The notes under the pieces are model-generated. The model was given only the letters and a program-made list of their open reading frames with translations, was not told the origin of the DNA and did not search any database. A DNA stretch of 64,000 nt from Anatilimnocola aggregata (lineage in GTDB: Bacteria > Planctomycetota > Planctomycetia > Pirellulales > Pirellulaceae), in assembly GCF_007747655.1 (NCBI RefSeq), contig NZ_CP036274.1:4898001-4962000 (forward strand), read 5' to 3'. Below are positions 56,596 to 64,000 of this stretch, one piece after another; position 1 is the stretch's first letter, and each line of letters opens with the position of its first letter. A program made the position numbers and the translations under genes.

Positions 56596-58182
56596 ATGAC
56601 TTCCCCCATTTCCGAAACTCCTGTACCGGCTCCTGCTGCCCGCGGCGTGAAGCCAGTCGCGGTGATCGATATTGGTACGGCCGCGATTCGCATGGCGATT
56701 GCCGAAATTACGGCCGCCGGCGAAGTCCGAAATCTCGAATCTTTGTCGCAAGCTGTTAGCTTGGGGCGCGATACGTTTACGCGTGGGGCAATCGCCAAAA
56801 GTACCATTGAAGATTGCGTACGCGTGCTGCGCAGTTATCGTCGCATTCTGCGCGAATATCAGATCGAGTCGGCCGAGCAGATTCGCTGCGTGGCGACCAG
56901 TGCCGTGCGCGAAGCAAGCAATCGCCTGGCCTTCCTCGATCGCGTTTATATCGCGACCGGCTTGCAGATCGATTCGCTCGACGAATCGGAAGTGAATCGA
57001 GTCGCTTATCTGGGTATTCAGCCGCTCATCGCCCGCGATGAACAACTGAGCAAGTCGCAAGTGGTGGTGGTCGAAATCGGCGGCGGCAGTACTGAACTGT
57101 TGCTACTCAAAGGTAGCGACGTGGTATATGCCCACACCTATCGCCTGGGTTCGCTGCGTCTACGCGAAACACTCGAAGCTTTCCGCGCGCCGACTCAAAA
57201 GCTGCGCAACATCATGGAGAATCATATTCAGCGGACGGTGGAAGAAATTACTGAGACTGTAGCCATCGAAGGGGCTGTGAAATTGGTCGCCATGGGGGGC
57301 GATGTCCGCTTTGCGGCCCGCACGCTTCAGCCAGGCTGGGATGGAAAGCATCTCGCACGGCTCAAGTTATCGGCACTTGAAGATCTGACAAACAAGCTGC
57401 TCGGGCAGTCAGAAGATAGCCTGGTCCGCAAGTATCACCTGACCTATCCCGAAGCTGAAACCATCGGCCCTGCGCTGCTCGCCTATGTGATGCTCGCCCG
57501 GCAATTGCAGTTAAAGGAGTTGCTGATCACAAACCTCACACTCCGCGACGGCTTGCTGCTTGAAATGGCCGCCGGTGCGGGCTGGTCGAAAGAATTCAGC
57601 AAACAGATCGTGCGCTCGGCCATGGATTTGGGCCAACGATACGATTACGACGATGTTCACGCTGGGCATGTGGCCGCGCTCTGTTCCACGCTGTTTCACG
57701 AATTGCGCGAGGAGCATCAACTTTCGCCGCGGGCCGAGGTGATCTTGTGCGTGGCCGCGCTGTTGCATGAGATCGGGCTGTTTATCAGCAATCGTAGCTA
57801 TCACAAGCATTCGATGTATCTGATTCGCAACAGCGAACTCTTCGGTCTCGGTCGCAAAGAGCAACTCCTGGCATCCCTGGTCGCGCGTTATCACCGGCGT
57901 GCTTCTCCCCAGCCCACGCACGAAGGATATGCCACGCTCGATCGCGACGAACGCGTGGTTGTGGCCAAACTGTCCGCGATTCTGCGAGTCGCCATCGCGC
58001 TCGACGAGTCGCGCAGTCAGCGGATCCACCAAATTACCTGCTCGCGCGAAGATGGCCGGCTGGTCATTTCGATTCCGCTTGTCGAAGACTTATCTCTGGA
58101 ACAACTCGCGCTGAAGCAGAACGGTTCGCTGTTTGAAGAAGTGTTTGGCCTCCCCGTACTGCTGCGGATGGCTCGCAAGTAA
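56596..58182 (+). CDS. Ppx/GppA phosphatase family (exopolyphosphatase-like)
   Basis: 528 residues from ATG 56596 (MTSPISETPVP). The ASKHA-fold start is VAVIDIGTAAIRMAIAEI. EQIRCVATSAVREASNR and VVVEIGGGSTELLLLKG are the phosphate-binding segments. A C-terminal HD-like helical domain (about 355-510) contains GHVAALCSTLF and ALLHEIGLF, with HE replacing the usual HD pair. Members hydrolyse polyphosphate and/or pppGpp. The position 14 bp before ppk1 supports a polyphosphate role. Confidence 0.9.
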   Translation: MTSPISETPVPAPAARGVKPVAVIDIGTAAIRMAIAEITAAGEVRNLESLSQAVSLGRDTFTRGAIAKSTIEDCVRVLRSYRRILREYQIESAEQIRCVATSAVREASNRLAFLDRVYIATGLQIDSLDESEVNRVAYLGIQPLIARDEQLSKSQVVVVEIGGGSTELLLLKGSDVVYAHTYRLGSLRLRETLEAFRAPTQKLRNIMENHIQRTVEEITETVAIEGAVKLVAMGGDVRFAARTLQPGWDGKHLARLKLSALEDLTNKLLGQSEDSLVRKYHLTYPEAETIGPALLAYVMLARQLQLKELLITNLTLRDGLLLEMAAGAGWSKEFSKQIVRSAMDLGQRYDYDDVHAGHVAALCSTLFHELREEHQLSPRAEVILCVAALLHEIGLFISNRSYHKHSMYLIRNSELFGLGRKEQLLASLVARYHRRASPQPTHEGYATLDRDERVVVAKLSAILRVAIALDESRSQRIHQITCSREDGRLVISIPLVEDLSLEQLALKQNGSLFEEVFGLPVLLRMARK

Positions 58183-58196
58183 AGGTCCGTCCTCTC

Positions 58197-60308
58197 ATGA
58201 CCGAATCGAACTCAAAATTCTTCAATCGTGAACTGAGCTGGCTGGAGTTCAACCAGCGCGTGCTCGACGAGGCTACGGATGACACCACGCCGCTCCTGGA
58301 ACGGTTGCGGTTTCTGGCGATCACGGCGTCGAATCTCGACGAATTCTTTATGGTCCGCGTTGGCGGCCTCAATTTGCTGATCGAACAAGGAATCACTTCG
58401 CCCGATCCGTCGGGGCTGACGCCGCAACAACAGATGAAAGCAATCACGGTTCGAGCACATCAGTTCGCGCAGGACCAGCAAGGAATTTTTAAGGACGTAG
58501 AAGCGAAACTGCAGGAGGCAGGCATTCGCCGACTGCGCGGCAGCGAACTCACCGAGCGCCGCCTGAAATCGGTCGAGCAAGTTTTTGAAAGCGAGATCTT
58601 TTCGGTTCTCACCCCGATGGCCGTTTCGCCGGGGATTGAGTTCCCGTTAATTCTCAATGTCCATTTGCACCTGTGCGTGCAATTGAAGGCCGATCCCGCG
58701 ACGCCACAGCAACCGCGATTTGCATTGATACCGCTCGGGCGGACGCTGAGCCGGTTTCTCACGGCGGGTGCCGAGCGCGGCTATTCGTACGTGCTGCTCG
58801 AAGATGCCGTCGCTAAATTCCTCGACCGGTTCTTTCCGGGCGAAACGATTGAAGCACATGCTGCGTTTCGCATCACGCGCAATGCCGACTTCAGCTTGCG
58901 GGACGACCTGGCCCCCGATGTGATGCTCGGCATGCAGGGGATTCTTACGGCCCGCAAGCATGGTCAATGCGTAAGACTGGAAGTAGCTGCCGACGTTCGT
59001 CCCGAGATGTTGGCCTTCTTGCAGCAATCGCTGGAAGTTACCGATGACGGTGTGTTTCGCGTCGAAGGCCCACTGGAACTTTCGGGCTTCATGTCGCTGG
59101 CCGACTTGCCCGGCTTCGACGCGCTGCGGAATGAAGCATGGCCGCCGCAACCTTCGCTCGATATCGAACCGGGTGCGAAACTGTTCGACATCATCGCCCG
59201 CCGCGATGTGCTGCTGTATCACCCTTATCAATCGTTTGAGCCCGTCGTGCGTTTGGTGCAGGAGGCGGCAGTCGACCCCGATGTGCTAGCGATTAAACAA
59301 ATTCTGTATCGCACCAGCCGCAACAGCCCGATTGTGGCTGCGTTGGCCGAAGCGGCGCGGCGCGGCAAATATGTCACGGCCATTGTCGAATTGAAGGCTC
59401 GGTTCGACGAAGCCCGCAACATCGAATGGGCTCGCAACCTGGAAGAAGCGGGCGTACAGGTGATTTATGGCGTGAAGGGACTGAAGACGCACGCCAAGCT
59501 GTGCATCATTGTGCGGCGGGAACCGCACGGCGTGCAGCGGTATGTTCACATTGGGACAGGCAACTACAACGAAATGACGGCCCGCTTGTATAGCGACGCC
59601 AGTCTGCTCACCAATAACGAAGAGCTAGGGGCCGACGCGGTCAGTTTTTTCAACGCGATCACCGGTTACTCGCAGCCCCAACGATATCGCAAGATCGAAG
59701 CGGCACCGACGGGCCTGCGCACGCGTCTGCTGGAACTAATTGAAGGGGAAACGCGGCGGAAGAAGGAAGGGCAGAAGTCTCTCATTGATGCCAAGATCAA
59801 TTCGCTGGTGGACCCCGAGTTGATTTCGGCCTTGTATGCCGCCTCGCAGGCGGGTGTCAAGATTCGGCTGAACATTCGCGGCGTTTGTTGCCTCAAGCCG
59901 GGGGTGGAAGGACTGAGCGAGAATATCTCGGTAATCAGCATTGTTGATCGCTATCTGGAACATGCCCGCATCTTGCGTTTTCATCATGGCGGCGACGACC
60001 TGGTGTTTATCTCGAGCGCCGACTGGATGCCGCGCAATTTGGATCGGCGCATCGAGTTGCTCGCGCCCATCGAAGATGCGCAGTGCAAACAACGGCTAAT
60101 TTCGATTCTGGATACGTACTTCGACGACACCGTGAAATCCCGCCAGTTGAAGGCGGACGGTTCTTACGTCCGGCCGAAAAAGGCGAAGACCAAGCGCCGT
60201 CGCAGCCAGGAATTGCTGTATGAAGATGCGCGGCAGCGCGTGAAGGAAGCAGAGCAATCGCAGCGAACCACGTTCGAACCTCATCGCTCAGCGACCGCAG
60301 CGGGCTGA
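58197..60308 (+). CDS. ppk1: Polyphosphate kinase 1
   Basis: 703 residues, the usual length. The N-terminal domain opens FFNRELSWLEFNQRVLDEA. The catalytic phospholipase-D-like halves show GVKGLKTHAKLCIIVRR, whose His is the expected phospho-acceptor, and VHIGTGNYNEMTARLYSD. It makes polyphosphate from ATP reversibly. A basic C-terminal tail (KKAKTKRRRSQEL) is extra. It lies between Ppx and SixA genes in one direction. Confidence 0.96.
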   Translation: MTESNSKFFNRELSWLEFNQRVLDEATDDTTPLLERLRFLAITASNLDEFFMVRVGGLNLLIEQGITSPDPSGLTPQQQMKAITVRAHQFAQDQQGIFKDVEAKLQEAGIRRLRGSELTERRLKSVEQVFESEIFSVLTPMAVSPGIEFPLILNVHLHLCVQLKADPATPQQPRFALIPLGRTLSRFLTAGAERGYSYVLLEDAVAKFLDRFFPGETIEAHAAFRITRNADFSLRDDLAPDVMLGMQGILTARKHGQCVRLEVAADVRPEMLAFLQQSLEVTDDGVFRVEGPLELSGFMSLADLPGFDALRNEAWPPQPSLDIEPGAKLFDIIARRDVLLYHPYQSFEPVVRLVQEAAVDPDVLAIKQILYRTSRNSPIVAALAEAARRGKYVTAIVELKARFDEARNIEWARNLEEAGVQVIYGVKGLKTHAKLCIIVRREPHGVQRYVHIGTGNYNEMTARLYSDASLLTNNEELGADAVSFFNAITGYSQPQRYRKIEAAPTGLRTRLLELIEGETRRKKEGQKSLIDAKINSLVDPELISALYAASQAGVKIRLNIRGVCCLKPGVEGLSENISVISIVDRYLEHARILRFHHGGDDLVFISSADWMPRNLDRRIELLAPIEDAQCKQRLISILDTYFDDTVKSRQLKADGSYVRPKKAKTKRRRSQELLYEDARQRVKEAEQSQRTTFEPHRSATAAG

Positions 60309-60357
60309 TTTCGCGGCCGATTGTGCCCGTAGTTTAACGAACATCGATTGACCAACC

Positions 60358-60849
60358 ATGAAAACCTTGTTGCTACTTCGACACGCAAAATCGAGCTGGA
60401 AAGACTCGGACTTGGACGATCACGATCGGCCGCTAAACAAACGCGGCAAACGCGATGCGCCACGTATGGGAAAGCTGTTGCTCGATGAAAACCTGCTTCC
60501 CAATTTGATTGTCTGTTCGTCGGCCAAGCGGACGCGGCGCACGGCGGAACTGGTGGCCGAGGCGAGTGGCTATCGCGAAGAAACCCGCATCACTGGCGAT
60601 CTGTACGAGGCCTGGGCCGACCGGTTGCTGGCGATCATCAATGCCTTACCAGCTGAGGCGGCGCGGGTGCTGTTGGTGGGTCACAATCCGGGGCTGGAAG
60701 AGTTGCTCGAAAGCGTGACCGGTAACTATCGCCCACTGAGTACCGCGTCGCTCGCCTGGCTGGAGTATCCTGTCGAACATTGGCGGGAAATTACCAGAGA
60801 AACAAGGGCAGAATTGAAGCAACTCTGGCAGCCGCGCGAATTAGAATAA
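60358..60849 (+). CDS. sixA: SixA-type phosphohistidine phosphatase
   Basis: 163 residues. The histidine-phosphatase motif is LLLLRHAKSSW with the catalytic His, followed by DHDRPLNKRGKRDAPRMG, SSAKRTRRTAEL and LLVGHNPGLEEL with the second His. SixA removes phosphate from phosphohistidine on proteins. In many bacteria it is next to CHAD-domain and ppk genes, as here. Confidence 0.9.
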   Translation: MKTLLLLRHAKSSWKDSDLDDHDRPLNKRGKRDAPRMGKLLLDENLLPNLIVCSSAKRTRRTAELVAEASGYREETRITGDLYEAWADRLLAIINALPAEAARVLLVGHNPGLEELLESVTGNYRPLSTASLAWLEYPVEHWREITRETRAELKQLWQPRELE

Positions 60850-60898
60850 AGTGTCGTTTGGACGCTTGTTTTGCACCCGACTCCGACCAACGCTGTTT

Positions 60899-61873
60899 AT
60901 GCCGAAGCTGGACCGCATTCCCGCCGCCGCTCGCGCCAGTGCGCCCGTCGATCGTCTTGCGCGCGAAGTGGTCAAACAGCGGGTCCGCGCAGTGGTCAGT
61001 TATTGGCAGAAGGCAGCACAGCGGAAGTCGCCGCGAGTTGAGGATATTCATCAACTGCGAGTCTGGTCGCGGCGGTCGTTGGCAGCGCTACAGTTGTTCG
61101 CCTCAGTCCTGCCGCCGGAGCCAATGGCCGATCTCGCCAAAATACTGAACAAGGCCCGCAAACGCGCCGGCAACGCCCGTGATTGCGACGTGCTGAAGCG
61201 AACGCTCGATAAGCGGGCCCGCAAGCTGTTGGCCGAATTTCTGGTGGTGCTGAAGCAGCAGCGGCAAGAAGCGGCAGACAAGCTGCGGCACGCATATGAG
61301 AAAAAAGTGAAGTCGGGCCACTTGCGCGACTGCTGTAAAGCAGTGTTGAAAAAGCCATCGACGGCAAACAACGGCAAAGTTCATCCGCAACTCTCGTTTG
61401 GCCCCTGGTTCCAATCGCAGTTCGACAAAGTAACGGAACCATTCGTCAAGCAACTGCGGGTGAGCAAGCCGGCTCAGCGCAAGATTCATGCCCTGCGAAT
61501 CGAAGGGAAGCGGGTTCGCTACGCGCTGGAGATTGGCCTGCCATCGCTGCCCAAAACCCAGGGGAAGCAGCTGTATGCGGCCCTCGAAGGATTGCAGCAA
61601 CAACTGGGTGATGTTTGCGACGACCTGGCGCTCGCCGCCAAGTATCGCGAGTTGGCCGGTGAACTGAAGGCCGCTGATCGCGCGGCATTAAGGGACACGA
61701 GCGAGCAGCACGACCAGCAGGCTCAGGCAGGCTTTGCGAAGTTCGCCCGCTGGTGGCAGGCCCCGACAGGAAGAAAAAAGCTGCTGAAGTTACTCGCGGC
61801 AGTTACTTCCCCAAGCAAAAATTCGCCCACGGCAGCCAAGCCTGCTCAACGGCGAAAAAGCAAACTAAAATAA
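60899..61873 (+). CDS. CHAD-domain protein
   Basis: 324 residues from ATG 60899; a GTG start at 60851, overlapping nothing, would add 16. The CHAD helical fold shows VEDIHQLRVWSRRSLAALQ, NARDCDVLKRTLDKR, and IHALRIEGKRVRYALEIGL, with the conserved basic residues that line the central pore. CHAD domains are known polyphosphate binders. No CYTH domain is fused. It ends inside the convergent zinc-ribbon gene (28 bp overlap). Confidence 0.9.
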   Translation: MPKLDRIPAAARASAPVDRLAREVVKQRVRAVVSYWQKAAQRKSPRVEDIHQLRVWSRRSLAALQLFASVLPPEPMADLAKILNKARKRAGNARDCDVLKRTLDKRARKLLAEFLVVLKQQRQEAADKLRHAYEKKVKSGHLRDCCKAVLKKPSTANNGKVHPQLSFGPWFQSQFDKVTEPFVKQLRVSKPAQRKIHALRIEGKRVRYALEIGLPSLPKTQGKQLYAALEGLQQQLGDVCDDLALAAKYRELAGELKAADRAALRDTSEQHDQQAQAGFAKFARWWQAPTGRKKLLKLLAAVTSPSKNSPTAAKPAQRRKSKLK

Positions 61874-62199
61874 GCCATCAGCACTGCTAGGCCTGCGATC
61901 AATCCCAGCAGCAGCACCCAGGCCAATTTGCTCTCGTGTTCCTGCTCTTCCACACGCAGGGGCGGCGTATAGCCATCGCCAAAATCGTATTCGCAGCGAT
62001 GGCAGCGGCGATAGAACCGTAGCTGGGCGACATCGTCGCAGTCGGGGCAGAACCGCAAAGCTTCGGCCTGCTCATCGGGCTGATAGGCGGTCGGAAAAAA
62101 ATCGGTCGCGTTGCCACACACGAGGCATTCGGCTTGCCGGCTGGCCCCGCACTCCGGGCACTTTGGCCAAATTTCGATTATCTCTCCCTCGGTGGTCAT
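61846..62199 (-). CDS. Zinc-ribbon protein with C-terminal membrane helix
   Basis: 117 residues. Four CxxC-type pairs are present: CPECGASRQAECLVCG (14-29), CPDC and CHRCEYDFGDGY. Together they make two zinc ribbons in the first 75 residues. A single hydrophobic helix (about 91-113) ends the protein, so the zinc part is cytoplasmic if tail-anchored. The function is unknown. It is convergent with the CHAD gene and overlaps its last 28 bp. Confidence 0.72.
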   Translation of the reverse strand: MTTEGEIIEIWPKCPECGASRQAECLVCGNATDFFPTAYQPDEQAEALRFCPDCDDVAQLRFYRRCHRCEYDFGDGYTPPLRVEEQEHESKLAWVLLLGLIAGLAVLMAYFSLLFRR

Positions 62200-62257
62200 C
62201 GTCAGCTCGGCAGGTGGTGAAGTGCGGTTCAGGCCTAGGTATAGAACCGGCTGCCAG

Positions 62258-63586
62258 TTAGGACAAGCTCACAATGGGCCCACGGAAAAAGCCGCTCGCT
62301 GCCGGTGCCTGATAGCGGATATTGAGGGCCGCGGCAGAGATCGATTCCTTCTTCTCGTGAGCAGCGCGGCAGGCAAAATCCAGGATGGTCGAAGTCAGCA
62401 GTGTGCGCTCGACCGGGTATTGAGGCACTCCGCTTGCCAAAAAGCGTTCGATGTGCCACGTCAGTGGATTGAAGAACGCGGCCCCCGGCGGCGCGGGCAA
62501 ATAGAAGCAGGACGAAACGGGCTCTTTCGAACCCTGCAGCGTGCCGGCAAAGGCAAACTCCGAAACTTGTTCGATGATGTTGATTGCCGCGCCCCGGGTG
62601 CCATCGTTGTATTCGATGAGAATCGCCTGCGGGTGCCGAACATTTTCGCGAATCGGGCCGACATTCATGCTCGCACAGCGCCGTACGGCAGTCTGGAGCA
62701 GATCCCACGACCAGCGGCCAGCATCGCCGGCCTTCCAGACGTCGGCACCTTCCAGCCAGGTCACTTTCTTCACACCCGTTTCGCCACCAGCTCGGCGTTC
62801 GAGCATGCATTGCAAAGTTTCGAGCGCATGAAAGAAGTAGATCTCCGGCACTCCCCGGTCGAACCCGAAGACGCACAGGCCGTCGGTGAACTTGGTCCCT
62901 AGTGGCGGCTCGATTTCCGGCATCCGCCAAGTCACCGGCAGCGACGAGCCAGCCATCAGGCCGAACTTCATGTCCTGCGCGGTGGCCACCATGGCGGCGG
63001 CCTGTTCGTGGTCGTAGCTCAGGTGCTTATCGACAAATACCGGCACGCTGCGGCCTGCCTTACGAAACGCTTTCACAATCTCGGTGAAATACTTGTAGCG
63101 TGGATAAAGCATCTGCTGGCGCTCATTCACGGGATAGTCACCGTGTTCGATGATTAGCACCACGCCATCAATGTCGAGCTTGTCGCTACTCAGCAACGTC
63201 TCTTCGACCGTCTCGCACAGTTTAATGCCATGTTCCTGGCAAAAGCTGCGGCTCAGGTCTCCCTCCGGGTACTGGTCGTTGAACATCCGCACCACTTCGA
63301 CGTTGGGCTGATGGTGAAAGCCATCGACGGGATAACCGTGGACCAGGCGACCCACGATGTGATAAGCGTGGGAGCGAAGGCGAAAGATCGAGTTAATCGC
63401 CGCCACGCGCAGTCGCCGGGCAGGTTTGCCAGCTGGCAATTGCCCCTCCGCTGCTTTGGGCGCGGCCACTTGTCCGGCCGCGGCGCCGGCGAGAGAGGTT
63501 CCGGCCATCGCAGCTGACGAAATTGTCAGAAACCGGCGGCGCGAAAAATCGGAACGAGGCTCGGGAGACGAGGCATTTGGCTGCAT
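62258..63586 (-). CDS. Tat-exported protein, possibly Gfo/Idh/MocA-related
   Basis: 442 residues. A twin-arginine signal (SRRRFLTISSAAMAGTSLAG, about 15-40) leads a mature part starting RRLRVAAINSIFRLRSHAYH, which resembles a Rossmann-type N terminus without the usual GxGxxG. DGVVLIIEHGDYPVNERQQ and VPVFVDKHLSYDHEQAAAM resemble positions of the Gfo/Idh EKP segment, with DKHL replacing EKP. I infer a cofactor-free or substrate-binding relative of planctomycete oxidoreductases, but this is uncertain. No close partner gene. Confidence 0.7.
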   Translation of the reverse strand: MQPNASSPEPRSDFSRRRFLTISSAAMAGTSLAGAAAGQVAAPKAAEGQLPAGKPARRLRVAAINSIFRLRSHAYHIVGRLVHGYPVDGFHHQPNVEVVRMFNDQYPEGDLSRSFCQEHGIKLCETVEETLLSSDKLDIDGVVLIIEHGDYPVNERQQMLYPRYKYFTEIVKAFRKAGRSVPVFVDKHLSYDHEQAAAMVATAQDMKFGLMAGSSLPVTWRMPEIEPPLGTKFTDGLCVFGFDRGVPEIYFFHALETLQCMLERRAGGETGVKKVTWLEGADVWKAGDAGRWSWDLLQTAVRRCASMNVGPIRENVRHPQAILIEYNDGTRGAAINIIEQVSEFAFAGTLQGSKEPVSSCFYLPAPPGAAFFNPLTWHIERFLASGVPQYPVERTLLTSTILDFACRAAHEKKESISAAALNIRYQAPAASGFFRGPIVSLS

Positions 63587-63758
63587 AATCGTTTCTTTCG
63601 GTAAAAGTTCGCCGTAGCGTAGCCGTCGCGGCAGAAAGGTTCAACAAAATCCCGCTGAAACCGACTTGCCGCGGTTGCTCTTTCGGGCGGTGTTGCTTAC
63701 GATTCCGCCGTCCCTCTTGCCTGTCCCCTCTTCACGCCGCGCCCCGACTGCTCACTGC

Positions 63759-64000
63759 ATGAAGCCCGTCAAATTCGACGATCAACTGGCTGGATTTCTG
63801 ACTCTGGCAGCTAATCTCTGCCAAGAGCAGAACGCATCGGCAGTGCTGGTGCTGCTGCCCGGGCCGACCGATTGGGATGCGCTTAAGGAAGTGCTCGACG
63901 GCCGCAAGATTGTAATTACGGCCGATAAAGCAGAAGAAGTTGAAGGGGCCGCCGAAGCGGGCCTGCAGACCATACTGCTCGATATGTCGGAAGCGCCGGT
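63759..64000 (+). CDS. Start of a possible DisA-like nucleotide-binding protein (runs off window)
   Basis: ATG 63759 opens 80 codons to the window edge: KPVKFDDQLAGFLTLAANL, LLPGPTDWDALKEVLDGRK and ADKAEEVEGAAEAGLQTILL. The alternation of hydrophobic strands and acidic helices suggests a Rossmann-like N-terminal domain. I recall similar N termini in planctomycete proteins that carry a diadenylate-cyclase (DisA_N) domain further on, but that domain lies outside the window, so the name is tentative. Confidence 0.55.
   Translation, partial: MKPVKFDDQLAGFLTLAANLCQEQNASAVLVLLPGPTDWDALKEVLDGRKIVITADKAEEVEGAAEAGLQTILLDMSEAP

Overview
The window looks like a chromosomal segment from a planctomycete, most likely a Pirellulales-type relative. 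This is inference from gene content, not a search result. The clues are moderately GC-rich DNA, loose operons, few strong Shine-Dalgarno sites, Tat-exported Gfo/Idh/MocA-type proteins, a ThuA-domain secreted protein, a very large membrane Ser/Thr kinase, a DUF4912 protein and an IS66-type remnant. Most of the content is housekeeping. There is no prophage, CRISPR array or defence island. Region by region: 0-3.3 kb holds a type-I-secretion-like pair (HlyD-type fusion protein, cut by the window edge, plus an ABC exporter with a degenerate ATPase) divergent from a NhaR-type LysR regulator. At 3.3-3.8 kb lies an internally deleted IS66-type element with intact inverted ends. From 3.8 to 12.4 kb come YgiQ radical SAM, a Tat-exported oxidoreductase, a VLCAD-like acyl-CoA dehydrogenase, a methyltransferase, a GGQ release-factor-like protein, a CDGSH protein and RsgA. 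An isolated tRNA-Lys(CTT) with its own promoter and terminator sits at 12.48 kb. From 12.6 to 15.5 kb a leftward group carries cysH (APS reductase type), an Rrf2 regulator, trpC and an unknown coiled-coil membrane protein. gap follows with a plausible promoter and a clear terminator, then a secreted alpha/beta hydrolase and the DUF4912 protein. The centre (21.9-30.9 kb) is a complete F1Fo ATP synthase operon: two small I-like membrane proteins, then a-c-b-delta-alpha-gamma-beta-epsilon. It is unusual. Subunit a is 534 residues, about twice the normal size. Subunits a and b carry His-rich segments predicted to lie outside the membrane. Subunits b and c begin with apparent signal peptides. Two palindromic elements interrupt the operon after atpA and after atpD, and both begin with the same 12-nt sequence. 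This is the most interesting part of the window. From 31 to 43.6 kb are nadB, pyruvate carboxylase translationally coupled to its biotin ligase, a 32-residue membrane microprotein with a good ribosome site, and a 1906-residue receptor-like Ser/Thr kinase. From 43.7 to 50.7 kb are two metallo-beta-lactamase-fold hydrolases, ThuA and Dabb exported proteins, and a Tex transcription accessory protein with acidic and polylysine insertions. From 51 to 54.5 kb is an overlapping FixL/FixJ-like two-component pair with a MASE1 sensor. From 54.8 to 62 kb are coaE, a ROK kinase, and a polyphosphate locus (Ppx/GppA, PPK1, SixA, CHAD), followed by a convergent zinc-ribbon membrane protein. The last 2 kb hold a Tat-exported protein and the start of a possible DisA-like nucleotide-binding protein.
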